Assembly (NCBI GenBank): GCA_950295325.1
Contig: OX485806.1
Location: 39,930,001 to 39,994,000 of the forward strand
Direction: 5' to 3'
Origin: Polytrichum commune
Lineage: Eukaryota > Streptophyta > Polytrichopsida > Polytrichales > Polytrichaceae
Length of the DNA stretch: 64,000 bases
Below, piece by piece: positions 1 to 10,540 of the stretch. Made by a program: the position numbers and the translations under genes. Position 1 is the first letter of the stretch. Each line of letters opens with the position of its first letter. Under the pieces are notes generated by a model. That model was not told the DNA's origin and did not search any database. It was given only the letters and a program-made list of their open reading frames with translations.

Positions 1-84
1 AGCAAATTGGATCCAACTGAGGTTTGGGCAGCCTTCTCGACGTTCGGGTCGAAGATTTCCTCAGAGACCGTGCCCTCATCAACT

Positions 85-3000
85 TAATACACCAAAAATT
101 AAAAAAATAACTAAGTTCTTTGTTTCATGTGTAGGCATAGTATATATCATAACTAACAGCTACATACTCTACTCTACTTTAATATACAACATACGCAACG
201 AGATGTTGACCTTGACTTTGGCTCCATTGTAAAGCTCAAATGGCACTCATAAACATGTGCCTTCATTGTGTCGATCAATGTTGGCAATCGGTTGGACTAG
301 AATTCCTTTAAGGTATGCGCGCCTATAACTGACACTTTCAACTCCACATAAGCCGTTTGGCCTTTGGATGGGATCGTGAAACTTGTCATCCGGTTAGCAA
401 TTGTGAATGATGAATATTAGTGTTTAAAATGTCAAAATCCGAGTCGAGATGCACAAGTTATAAGTGGTGAAAGTGAAGATTTTTTTCTTTTTCTTTTTCT
501 TTTAAGGGGTCATATAGGTTCTCTCAGTTGTGGTAACTATTGAATCTAGAACAATGTTCTTATTTTGATCACACAGTCCAATCTCATCATAACACGAATA
601 TGTTTGGTTTTCGTTCTTAACTACAAGCCTTGCCATACACCACCTAAATATAGGTGTATGCATAAGATTGTTGCTCGATTAAGGCATGCTTGACTCAATG
701 CATGTGATCCTACATGGCCACTTCCAAACTCCACAAACAATTTGGGTTGTTGGATTTCAGCTTTCAAGTCCCAACACTGGAGTTGAGAAGAACAAGTTAT
801 AAGAGAAAGAAAGAAAAGAAAGAGAGGGGGGGGGGGGGGAGAGAAAAAAGAAACGTCAATGTGTGCACATTGACATGCAATGTCCGTTCACCGCCTCCTA
901 TCCGAGGCATGGTGTTCATGGTGGGGGGGAGGTGGCTTAGTGCATGTTTTTAATAGGTAACTCGAGTTAGATTTTTAGTCAATAGTTTTTTACATGTATT
1001 TTGTTGGGAGAGAAAGTTGGTTACTTCAACGGGATCATGGCTTGTTTTTTTTTTTTTTTTTGAGTCTCCTTTTTCATTTAGGATGATATGTGTTAGGTAT
1101 CGGATTGAGAACTGTGAGAAAGTTTCCATTAGTTTGTGGACTTTATTGGGAGGGATTCTAAGGTTGAGAAGTCTTTGGGTGGTGGTAGCGTGGATGAATC
1201 CTCGTATGTATGTTAGACTAATTGTTGGTGGTAGGTCAAAATGAAGATAACATTATATAATTTCATGGTTGTGTTCGCTCAACTTGGAAATGATTCTAAA
1301 ATAATGGTTGGCTTGTGTAGAAGTTTCATTGGATTTCACTATGAATTTGAAACCACGTGTGAAGCTATATGAGATATGGGCAAATTTCCTATATTGAGGG
1401 GGCCATCTAAACGTGTACATAACATCGACATGGGTCCCACCTTTGTGCTAGAGCCTACCTAGGCAATTGCAAAATATAAATTTAACGAAAACACATTCCG
1501 CACTTCAAATAATGTTGTGAAGATTATAAACATTCACATGGGCCGTCCCAATCATGTGTATTGTTGACCAAAAGTGGTGTCATTCTTTAGTACACATTCC
1601 AATCTCATTTCAACATGTATCTTATAACTGCATGTTCTTGAATACAACCCTTGCCATATACCACTCAAATATATATATATATCCAATTAAGAAAAATACC
1701 ATTATAAGGCCTACACACCTTACACCTCATTTTCTTGGTAAGTGTGGTTGGTTGACGTCAACACTCTAAGTTGTTTGACATATGTGGGAGTTCCATAACA
1801 AAACAAGAACTATGAGATTGAATGAGAAAGATGAGAGCCAAACTTGAAATTTATGGAGTCTAGTTGAATTTCCCATTCTATATTGGATGCAAGAGGATTT
1901 CATTCATGCGTGGAATATAGAGCACACTTGGGTGCCCTAGGACACGAATTCAAGAGTTTCACAAGATTCATCTTCATTTCATTCAAAGGACATGCATTCA
2001 AGAAGGATTACCACACAATAATTTGCATTGTGAGACAAGTAGAACCACTTTTCATTTCAAACATATGTGTTGGATTTGAAAATTTGAGCCCATGTAACCA
2101 TTCCAATTCCACTTGTTGAAGCTTACTTTCTTAGGATAGCGTTTATATAAATTTGTGGGTTTATGTAACAACATAATTTTCATGAAAGCTACATGGGTAA
2201 GACGGTATATGAAGACTAAGTTGGCATGAACATTAATCATTGACTTATAGGAAATAGGTATTGAACAAACCCCCCAAAAGGTCGCCATGAATATGAAGCC
2301 AAGGACCTTGACCACAACACCCATATGCAACTCATGGATTTGTGTCAACCATGTAAGTTGAAGGTGAATTTGGGGAATCCCTTATACCTAGAAATCATAA
2401 ACTCACAATGAACCCGTTATTAAAGTCAAAGACCTTGACACTATATATTAATGAACTCAGATGGAGATGAATAAGTCATACACCTGTTGTAGAGTTACAT
2501 ATAACTCAATAAAATGAGTGAAAGGTAAATTTCAAGCAGTATTCAACATGTTTTTGAACAATGTGACCATGACATGTGACAATATTCTTACCAAAAAATA
2601 ATTAATTTGCGTCGAACCATACAACATTATGCAATTATTCAATGGAATAAGAAATAGGTTTTCACCATAATCCTAACATGGCTACCATAAATCCCAAGCC
2701 AAGATAAGGTAACCACAACAACAATACATACCTTATAAGACCCCCTCCTTAAAATAATCAATATTAGTACACGAAACATCGAACAACTACTCATGTAAAG
2801 AGAAGTTGGTTCATATCGCATAAAAAATAAGCAAAGGCACATTTAATGAATTTGCAAAAATGTTGGGAACCCTTTATAGGTTATAATTGTATATTTTATT
2901 TTAAGTAGTTAGATCATGTAATCAACATCAAAGACCTTATATTGATATAAAGAAATTAGGTTACAAATAAATTATAAATCCAAAGATATTACCAATGTTG

Positions 3001-3474
3001 TGTGAGTGTCTAGGTTTCACCCATGCATCAGTGAGGGTACATGAATGGATATTGTAACTTGGATGGTATCGTAACCTTCAATACCAATATTGATACCCAC
3101 TTGATATATGCACATATACCATAGCAAAACTCCATGATATCACCTATATACCCTTGGACTTAAATGAATATTACTAATATGATGCTCTACGGTAGGTGTT
3201 GAGTTTCAAGTTTCTTTTTCAAAAATCTTTACGCATTGTTGGCTAGAAATAATACTATCGTTCATAATTGGTTATTACCGGACTTATAAAGATGGTCACC
3301 TCGAATCCTACACAATGACATTGTAGCCACAATATTTCTCTACACACAATATGAGGGAGTCTAGTTCAAGGCACCGGCCATGGAGGTGATGTAAAAACAT
3401 GCCCTCCCCAAGTGTGTTAGTAACTCGTACCTAGTAGATCCTACTAGACTAAATTGGAGTCTTCCTATCCACTA
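85..3474. other. Intergenic DNA without a recognisable gene
   Basis: I see no gene here. The stretch is AT-rich, with a T-rich tract near 480-510, a G-run near 825-839 and a T-run near 1045-1062. Two fragments of the dispersed repeat DR1 lie at about 500-670 and 1540-1690; both keep the order 'tgttcttaa', 'ccttgccatacacc', 'aaatata'. The open frames at 714-953, 1017-1244, 1554-1769, 1883-2119 and 2052-2348 are short, low in complexity and not family-like, so I do not call them genes. Confidence 0.5.
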
Positions 3475-4253
3475 GAGCATCTCCACCCTCGCCACCACAT
3501 CATTCTCTTTAACACTACTTTAGATGGAGTATCGGCACAATGATCACCACTAGCATCACATCTTTGTGTACACATGTCAACATAGATTTGAGATATCAAA
3601 ATGAAGAGAGGGTTTTGTTTAGTTTGTAAAACTATAGTGGTTCCTCTACCATGGTAAAATTTACTTCAATGCTAGAAAGTGCTTGCTTCGAAACACTTCA
3701 TGCTTTATAATGAATTTGACAACATGGTTATTTTATTCATATCCACACATGTACATTGTTGTCTTACAAAATTTAGGAGTATACTAATGTGCATGGAGTA
3801 GCAATCAACATTGCAACATTGGTGCCTCTGCCACTATAGTTTTATAAGCATCTCCACTCATGTAGTTGCAAAGAGGATACTACAAATGATTTTCTAGCTC
3901 TTTATTGCAAGACCGCATGGAGTGTCCTACCTCCAAAGTTCATACATATTCAAATTCTCATTGTCATAGAGGCCCCTCTCTCAAGAACCCTTCCATGTGT
4001 CATATTTGGTGAGCTGAGTGAGGGCCTCTATGCCATAATCGAGGGGCAATGACATTTTTAATTATGGGCTTAATACATGTGGGAAATACCATGCCGATTT
4101 ACCTTTAAAAAAGGTTTAAAAAGCCAATGGTTGTGGTCATGCTATGGCTACTAGTAGATACACTTTAAGACATGCATGTACGTGTAATACTACATAAGCT
4201 CCTCTACCATTGCTTTGAAATAGGAATTGGAGGGAGATGTGGTGGTGGCGTCG
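3475..4253. mobile_element. Decayed MITE-like repeat with GAGCATCTCCA end
   Basis: The left end reads 'gagcatctccacc'. The interior runs parallel to the element at 24641-25103: 'catggagtagcaatcaacattgc' there matches 'catggagcagcaatcaacgttg', and both end in 'aggaattggagggagatg'. A segment near 3900-4190 is absent from the other copy and may be a nested insertion. A GAGCATCTCC end is common among plant inverted-repeat elements, but no clear right terminus or target duplication is visible here, so the borders are approximate. Confidence 0.4.
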
Positions 4254-4859
4254 GACATACCTTCCCCTTAGTCATGGGTCAATTCATTTCCAAGTATAAA
4301 TTTTGGTATGCAATGACGTTTCTCTTCACTTTCAGCCCGAGTCCTTGCATAACATTACTCAGTTGCCTTAACTTCATATTCAATACGAAGCACTTGGATT
4401 TCGGCATCCGGACTCTTTTTTCTCGATCCTATTGTTGGGCTCATGAACACAACTCATTAACTAAGTAATGTTATGTCCCCATGGTACACCATAGGCTATT
4501 GTTGTTTGTTATGGGGAAGGACCTTAGCAACATGAGGAGCCATAGCGTATCCCTCTTTACTTTTATACGGTTAGTCAATTAAACCATAATCATCCAAGGC
4601 TTTACAAATAGATTTGATAAAAGAAGGTTGCTCATTTCTTCCCAAACAACATACCACAACATATTTTAAATATTTTGTGACGGTTGTGGGTCATGGTAGC
4701 AACACCGAGGCTCGTACAATTAGTTTTTGAAGTTGGAATTTTGTTTTCCATGGTTTGGAGGGCCTATGTGAGCAATTAAAAAGTAGGAAAATCTCCGCTT
4801 TGACCTCCAATTACTTTTCACAGCTTGACTATGTCTATAAAAGTGAAATGACAATGCTT

Positions 4860-5730
4860 GTCATACATAATTGCTAAATGTATAAAGACAATTTAGATAG
4901 ACATGGCTAATTTTGTTACTTACATTAATTGGACACCTGTTTGTGAGTGAGACGTGGTTAGATGTGGCTCTAATAATGGGTACCAACAAGACACATGTTT
5001 AAAAGAGATTGGACTATGTGCTCAAAATATGAATAACATTCTAGGTTCAGTAGTCATCATTATTGATTAATTAATTGTTTTTTGGGGGGGGCGGGGAGGG
5101 GGGGGACCTATATGACAAATTACATGAGCATGGAGATCTTCACTTTGATAACGATTAAGATGTTTATTTCAACTCCAAATATTTTGAGGGAAGGGTCGAT
5201 AACCTCGACTTGGATAGGTAACCATCTCATACTAGTCATGTGTTTCATATCCTATGAGAAATGGGTTAGTAAGAAAGTAGCCATTTAAGACCCATCTACC
5301 TCAGTAACCATATCCAATTGCCATAACTTTATGGAGAGTTGGAAATGCCCACAATAGGACCACATAAGATAGACGTGCCTAAGTCCAGAAAGCAATTATC
5401 TTGACACATATATCCAAATGGTATGTGATTAAGTTTGCACCTAAAAACGGACACCAAAAAGACATGTGTGTAAACAAGATGAGACTTCTTGTCAAAATAT
5501 GCTAATCATTCTAGGCTCACCAATCAACATAATCAAGGACATGTAATACCACTTAATGAGTACAAAAACATTGACTTCTAGGATAAACAACATATTCATA
5601 TGAGCTCCATCAACTATGAGTCAAATGACTACATGCACATTTTGCTAATCATCTCACACTAATTATATGTTCCATATCATACAAGAAGTGGATGGAGACA
5701 AAAAGTTCACAAGTAGCTAGTCATAAGAAA
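4860..5730 (-). repeat. DR1 dispersed repeat, two inverted-orientation copies
   Basis: Read on the minus strand, 4900-5075 matches the DR1 copy at 9650-9810 segment by segment: 'gacta(c)tga(g/a)cctag', 'ttttgagcaca', 'agtccaatctc', 'acatgtgtctt', then 'gagccaca(t/c)'. A second copy follows at about 5340-5560. Between and after them is a recurring 'ctcatactagtcatgtgttt' segment also seen at 43060 and, in part, at 5650. DR1 has no coding content and no clear ends. It looks like an old, abundant, fragmented repeat. Confidence 0.5.
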
Positions 5731-5962
5731 GTTTTGCCCAAGTATTATCTTCGGCACGTGGCCAATTCTGGTTGAATTATCAGATCAAGACCAAAAATTG
5801 GCTCATTTTAAAGACCGCTTTATATCAATAGTCACTTGCAACCGGATTTCACTTGAAGAGCCAATTACTAACACCATAGGCAGTTACGATTGGATGTTAA
5901 ACTTTAGCCCATTTCGGCGACATACCCCTAGGTCTCTTCCCTCAAGGCAAAGCCAACAAACC

Positions 5963-6466
5963 TTAGGGCCACTTCACACACGAGACTGAGTGCCCGTGAC
6001 CATTGCACTTCAAGCGCTCTCATTGGTGGAAAAGGTGGAGCTGGTCCAAGTTCACTTCACACTACACTTGAGGGACCAACGGAGTAGGTGAATGCAAGAT
6101 GGATGTAAAGCCTACATGGATATCTACATGACATCGAATGGATCGTTTCTCATGGCCACTTGGATTGTTTTCAAAAACCACCTCTTGGAGGTAGGCCTAA
6201 CACAAAACCAAGAGACCACGGCACTTGGAACGTTCACGACCGTTGTTTATTATATTTTACCATGTGTGAAGACCCGCATGGATAGAAATTCATTGAAATA
6301 GCATTTGGTTGAGGGCCCGGTCACATATGGCTTCACACTACACTCGAGGGTCCGTGACCACACTACATGATGTTGGAGGTGTGTTGGGATGGCATTTGGA
6401 CACTTTCTTTTGGGCTCCCACAATTTCATGGTCACGGCTTGTGGCCCGTGTGTGAAGGGGCCCTTA
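5963..6466. mobile_element. hAT-like inverted-repeat element TAGGGCC, copy 1
   Basis: The element begins 'ttagggccacttcacacacg' and ends 'cgtgtgtgaaggggccctta', so its termini are inverted repeats of about 20 bp with a few mismatches. The interior matches 33857-34361 read in the opposite direction, including 'accaacggagta', 'cacctcttggaggtaggcc' and 'tgaaatagcatttg'. The YAGGG terminal motif and length of about 500 bp fit non-autonomous hAT elements, but I could not find a matching 8-bp target duplication, so the superfamily is an inference. Confidence 0.65.
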
Positions 6467-6830
6467 GGTGTTGACCATGTTAGCTTTGGCCTCTAGGTAG
6501 CCAAGTGGCAGAGACCTTTCAGTATTTCCAGTGCCAAGGAGGCTTAAATTTGGAAAAATAAAAAATAAAAATAGGGGCTCATTGAACCATTTCCTAAACT
6601 GGATGACTGGTTCACTGGGGACCCCGGGCTCAATGCCGGGTCACCCGGCGCTCCAACGGCTACGTTCCCAGTGCGTTCCCAACGTCCCAGGACAGCCCCT
6701 GATTGGCCCACTCAATTCATGTAAGATGTGGCTTGAGGTGGAGTGGGATATGGGATTTAATGAGCCTTGATTTTTAGGGTTTGCAGTGAGCTCAAGGCTC
6801 AAATAGGGGAGCAATTTGTGGAATAACATG

Positions 6831-7065
6831 GGAGAGAGGGAATTATCATCTATGAGCGTGCCTCTCATCCATCCAACATAAAAGCTCAACCTCCTATACG
6901 TTTGTTGTCGATCATCTCAAATGACTCTAGGAACACTAATTCCGGTCTCAAATCAACTAAAAGAAGTAACCTTTGGGTTGCATTTTATTTCATGGCTTTT
7001 TAAAAAAAATAAAATTATGTTGGATGAATGAGAGGTACGCTTGTATATGATGATTCCTTCTCTCC
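6831..7065. mobile_element. Mutator-like MITE with 10-bp target duplication
   Basis: The left arm starts 'ggagagagggaattatcatc' and continues through 'cctctcatccatccaacata'. The right arm is its reverse complement with a few mismatches, ending 'gattccttctctcc'. The arms are about 50 bp. The flanks are 'gaataacatg' (6821-6830) and 'gaataacaag' (7066-7075), a direct repeat matching at 9 of 10 bases. Long terminal inverted repeats beginning with G and a 9-11 bp target duplication are hallmarks of Mutator-like elements. No coding sequence lies inside. A relative lies at 16498-16742. Confidence 0.75.
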
Positions 7066-7148
7066 GAATAACAAGATGTTGGAAATTTGTGTGGCAACGA
7101 TATGAGTTTCATCCAAGTCGACATTAGTGCAACACTTTACAATGAGTG

Positions 7149-7238
7149 GGAGAACCAACCGCTAATTACAAATGAACCAATTGAGTTTGAGAAATAACCA
7201 GTTGAAGTTGAAAACTTTGGGAAACTTATTGATCATTT

Positions 7239-7279
<41 letters not shown>

Positions 7280-7383
7280 AAATTTTCTTTTCTTTAATTA
7301 AGAAAACCCAAAAGATGTCAACATGTAACTGGCTAGACTTGGAAACACTAGGATATCGACCGATTATGCCCAAAAATCTCCCC
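7149..7383. mobile_element. Truncated ACCGGTT-family MITE with GA microsatellite
   Basis: The sequence is collinear with the reverse complement of the element at 40185-40480: 'ggagaacc', 'acaaatgaacc', 'gagtttgagaaataacc', 'ttgatcattttagag', then 'tgtcaacatgtaactgg' and 'aaacactagga'. A (GA)n tract at 7241-7276 has expanded inside it. The far terminal arm is missing, so this is a truncated or decayed copy. Confidence 0.55.
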
Positions 7384-8137
7384 ATACACCAACACTTTAA
7401 GTTTTGTCCACACTCTTGACAAAACCTAATATTTCCTAGAAATGCAAAGTTTAGGTTCCGAAATCAACATTGCACTTTGGGGATCGCAAGGGAACATTGT
7501 GGGAGCTCTTTGTTCCCATCAAACACACCGTGACACATGATATGAGAACGAACGTGGACGGCATATGGATGAAATCACCGCACAAAGAAGCCGATGTATT
7601 GGCCCACATCCAAGTGTGTGAAGTGACAAGTGACACAGTCAATATATGAGGTGTTCAAATTGAGAAGAATGACCACATAAGGCCCACAAACTTCACCCGT
7701 GGTTTACACTAATTTTCATCCTCTTTAACATGACCAAGGTTCTTTCCGTTTGTTTTGAAGTGCCGTATTTCCCTCCTCCTTGGGGTGTTTACTTGACCTC
7801 TTTCCATTTAAAAATTGAATAGTGCAATAGCCAACAAGAAATAGAAGTTGCGTCTTTGACTTCAATTCACATGGACTTGTTATATATCTGAAAGATTTGC
7901 ATTTTGATAGGAGCAAAGTCAATGAATCTATAAACTGTCAAAGTGGGGCAATGACCATTGTATCAACAAATCATCGTCTTCATTGCTTTGACATTGTTAT
8001 TTGTTTTTACAGACTTATCTTTGCAAATAAATAAATAACCAATGTTGGGCAATCCGATGTGAATTTGAGCCTGTTGGCCCTACCTTGCTCAAGAGTCTTC
8101 TTGATGCAAGGTGGGGTTAATAGCCTACCTTGCAGTG

Positions 8138-8292
8138 GGCCAGCTCTTGGCTTCCTACCTGTCTAAGCAATTTAGTTTTTCCTGTCAAGTAGAGGGAAGA
8201 TTTCACACTGGGAATCTTCACAGTGCCAACCAGTCCATTTGGAATTGGATACCTCTCCAATACCACCCAATAGTTTAGGGTCATCTTGGACC
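8138..8292 (-). mobile_element. tRNA-derived SINE family A, degenerate copy
   Basis: On the minus strand the copy starts 'ggtccaagatgaccctaaac' at 8292 and runs through 'ggagaggtatcc' to 'ccctctacttgacagg'. It shares this order with 61402-61580 and 57121-57234. The B-box region is damaged here. Identity rests on the alignment to the copy at 61.4 kb, which has a clear target duplication and a recognisable B box. Confidence 0.5.
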
Positions 8293-8700
8293 CCTTACCT
8301 TTGCAAATAGTACATGGAGGCGTAAAAAACAATGCAGTAAAATTGTAAAATGATATTATCCAGTCATGTTGTCATGCTCTTTGGGCCCAAGTATGTATGG
8401 AGAGTAGTGTGCGACAAGTGTCTTGCAGATCCCGTTTAGCAGCATGTATGTTCGACAAATTTCTTTTAACGTTAAACTTCAAATCCAAAGTGTCACGTGA
8501 CATTTTACAAAAGAAAAATAAAATAAAATGAATGTCAATCGACATTTACATTCTCTTCTAAAACGTCATCTCAATGTCATGTGTTTAGTAGTACGTGCCA
8601 TTCCAATTTCTAACATGTCCATTGACGTGTGGTTTTTTTTCTCTTCACATACCACCTTACATGTCAATTCTAAATTGTGTGTGTCAATTGACGTGCGTTC

Positions 8701-8860
8701 GTAACATTATTCAAATTCATAACATTGTTCTATGGAATTGATAGTATTCCACAGAATATTCCCAAATAATTCCCACATACAAACTAAATGTGAGAAATAT
8801 CCAAGAATATGCTATGGAATACTATCAGTCCCACAAAATTATGAATACGAATGATGTTAT
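8701..8860. mobile_element. Palindromic MITE ending CATAACATTATTC, copy 1
   Basis: The element is nearly a full palindrome: 'gtaacattattcaaattcat' at the left, 'atgaatacgaatgatgttat' at the right, and internal arms 'ttgatagtattcca' and 'tggaatactatcag'. A single strand could fold into one long hairpin. Related copies lie at 16788-16886 and 54901-55081. There is no coding capacity, and the superfamily is not clear from the ends. Confidence 0.6.
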
Positions 8861-9144
8861 ATACTATTTCTTTCTTTAAAATAAAAATAATAATTTAGGT
8901 GGTGTTCAATGTCAAAAACTTGCAAAAACTTTGTCAAAAATACACACTCTCTCCATATTCAGATTCTCTAGTATAACATTCTTCGAGAGAATGGGGGTCA
9001 AAGGTTTGCTTTCTATACCAGGAGGCCCACTGGCCCACACCATTCATACCAAGTTATCCTGGCCATCCATTAAAGAAAACATTTAAAAATTGTTCCTAGT
9101 GTCACTCGGTTGCATACAAGCCTCTGACCTCCCTTGACTTATGA

Positions 9145-9500
9145 CTACAATATGTTGCCAATTCTATTTGTCTTGCTCAATACTAATTGTAAACCGTCCG
9201 TGTAGCATCACCCAACACTAAATGTAAACCTAACATTATTTGTCATTTCTTGACCCAAAAATTCTGCCGCTTACTAAGTGATTTTGCATCCAAATTTCAA
9301 CTATTCATGACAATATTCCATAACATAAACGTTAGGGTGCATAACATACCAAACTATGTTTCAATAATTGACATGGATTTCATCTAAATTTCAGTCATCC
9401 ATGACACTACTTGTAAACTCATTCATAAGAAGTTATGTTAGAATAGTTACCATAGTGACATAAAATACCATATGACACTAAATACAACATAATAGGTAGT
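9145..9500 (+). mobile_element. TA-flanked CACTAAAT MITE (family M1), degraded copy
   Basis: Internal sequence matches 28602-28980 and 56739-57117: 'ctatttgtcttgctcaatac', 'acactaaatgtaaacctaac', 'tttcaactattcatgac', and near the end 'gtgacataaaatacc'. The left terminal CACTAAATA repeat is missing and the right end is eroded ('cactaaatacaacataatag'), so this is an older, partly deleted copy. Confidence 0.6.
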
Positions 9501-9649
9501 ATGAGACGGTTAGCAAATCGTGAGCATTTAATTAGCCACTTCCCTCATAATTTTGGGAGCTCATATGAATATCTTCTTCTCCTTTTTTTTTCTTTTTTCT
9601 TTCAGAAATACATCTTAATCATTTTCAAGTGAACAATTTCCTGGACATT

Positions 9650-9810
9650 AACTGGTCATATAGGTCCCTCCCAATTATGTTGACTATTGAGCCTAAAATG
9701 GTAGTCATGTTTTGAACATGTCGTCCGCTTTCTTTTAACACACATGTCTGTTTGGTTTCTGTACTTGGAGCCACACTTAACCACATATCATACAAATATA
9801 ATTATCCGAT
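9650..9810 (+). repeat. DR1 dispersed repeat fragment
   Basis: The segment order 'ctcccaattatgttgac', 'tattgagccta', 'ttttgaacatg', 'acacacatgtctg', 'gccacacttaaccacatatc' recurs, with substitutions, near 500, 17330, 32290, 35700 and 44260, and reversed near 4900, 5450 and 42150. It is a useful reference copy because most motifs survive. No open frame or terminal repeat is associated with it. Confidence 0.55.
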
Positions 9811-10540
9811 TATGATCATTAACCAAATCAAACATGTCTATTTTACTCCAAATCGCATCAAATTAATAAATCATGAGTGTTGTGATGGCCGCCCTTGTCA
9901 TACAAAGGATTTTTGCATTTTCAATATTGTTTATGATTTGAGATTTGCAAAGTTAATTTTTGAAACAATTAAAAAGCGTATTTCTTGATGCAAAGTTGAA
10001 CATCACATTTGTATGGTTGAATGTTGTATAAAGGTCATGAGATCCATGTAAACTAAATGGACATGTGATGAGCTTGCATATACTTTGTAAGTATTTTCAA
10101 ATAAACATAGACTTATGATGCATATCATTTTTGAATAAATTCTATAGAGTGTCAACAACATTTGTCAATGAATTTGAAAACTTGTCATTTAGTTCATGAT
10201 GCCTACATAATCATGTTGATGATAAACTTAAGAAGATTTCAATGTCAATATGATAGTATTAAAATAAAAAACCGATAATTTAGAAGATCACTCTTTTAAT
10301 GTTTGCGATTATAATGTTGTAAAATTTGTTTACATGTTATGAGGTTGGCTATGAGCTTAGATGGTTATTCTTCATTATAGAGTACGTCACAAGCACCATA
10401 TTAGATGAAACAAGCATCTCCGGCAAGAGCGAAGGGGTTGGAAGTGATTATGTGGCCAACACCAATGAGCTCTCTATGGCTATCAAGGTTGAATGACAAG
10501 ACACATGCAAATTGAACAATTGACATCTTTGTGGACCTAC
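9811..10540. other. Intergenic DNA, nothing recognised
   Basis: This AT-rich stretch contains no open frame above chance, no RNA gene and no repeat that I could match elsewhere in the window. It ends at the 5-bp target duplication of the solo LTR that follows. Confidence 0.4.
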
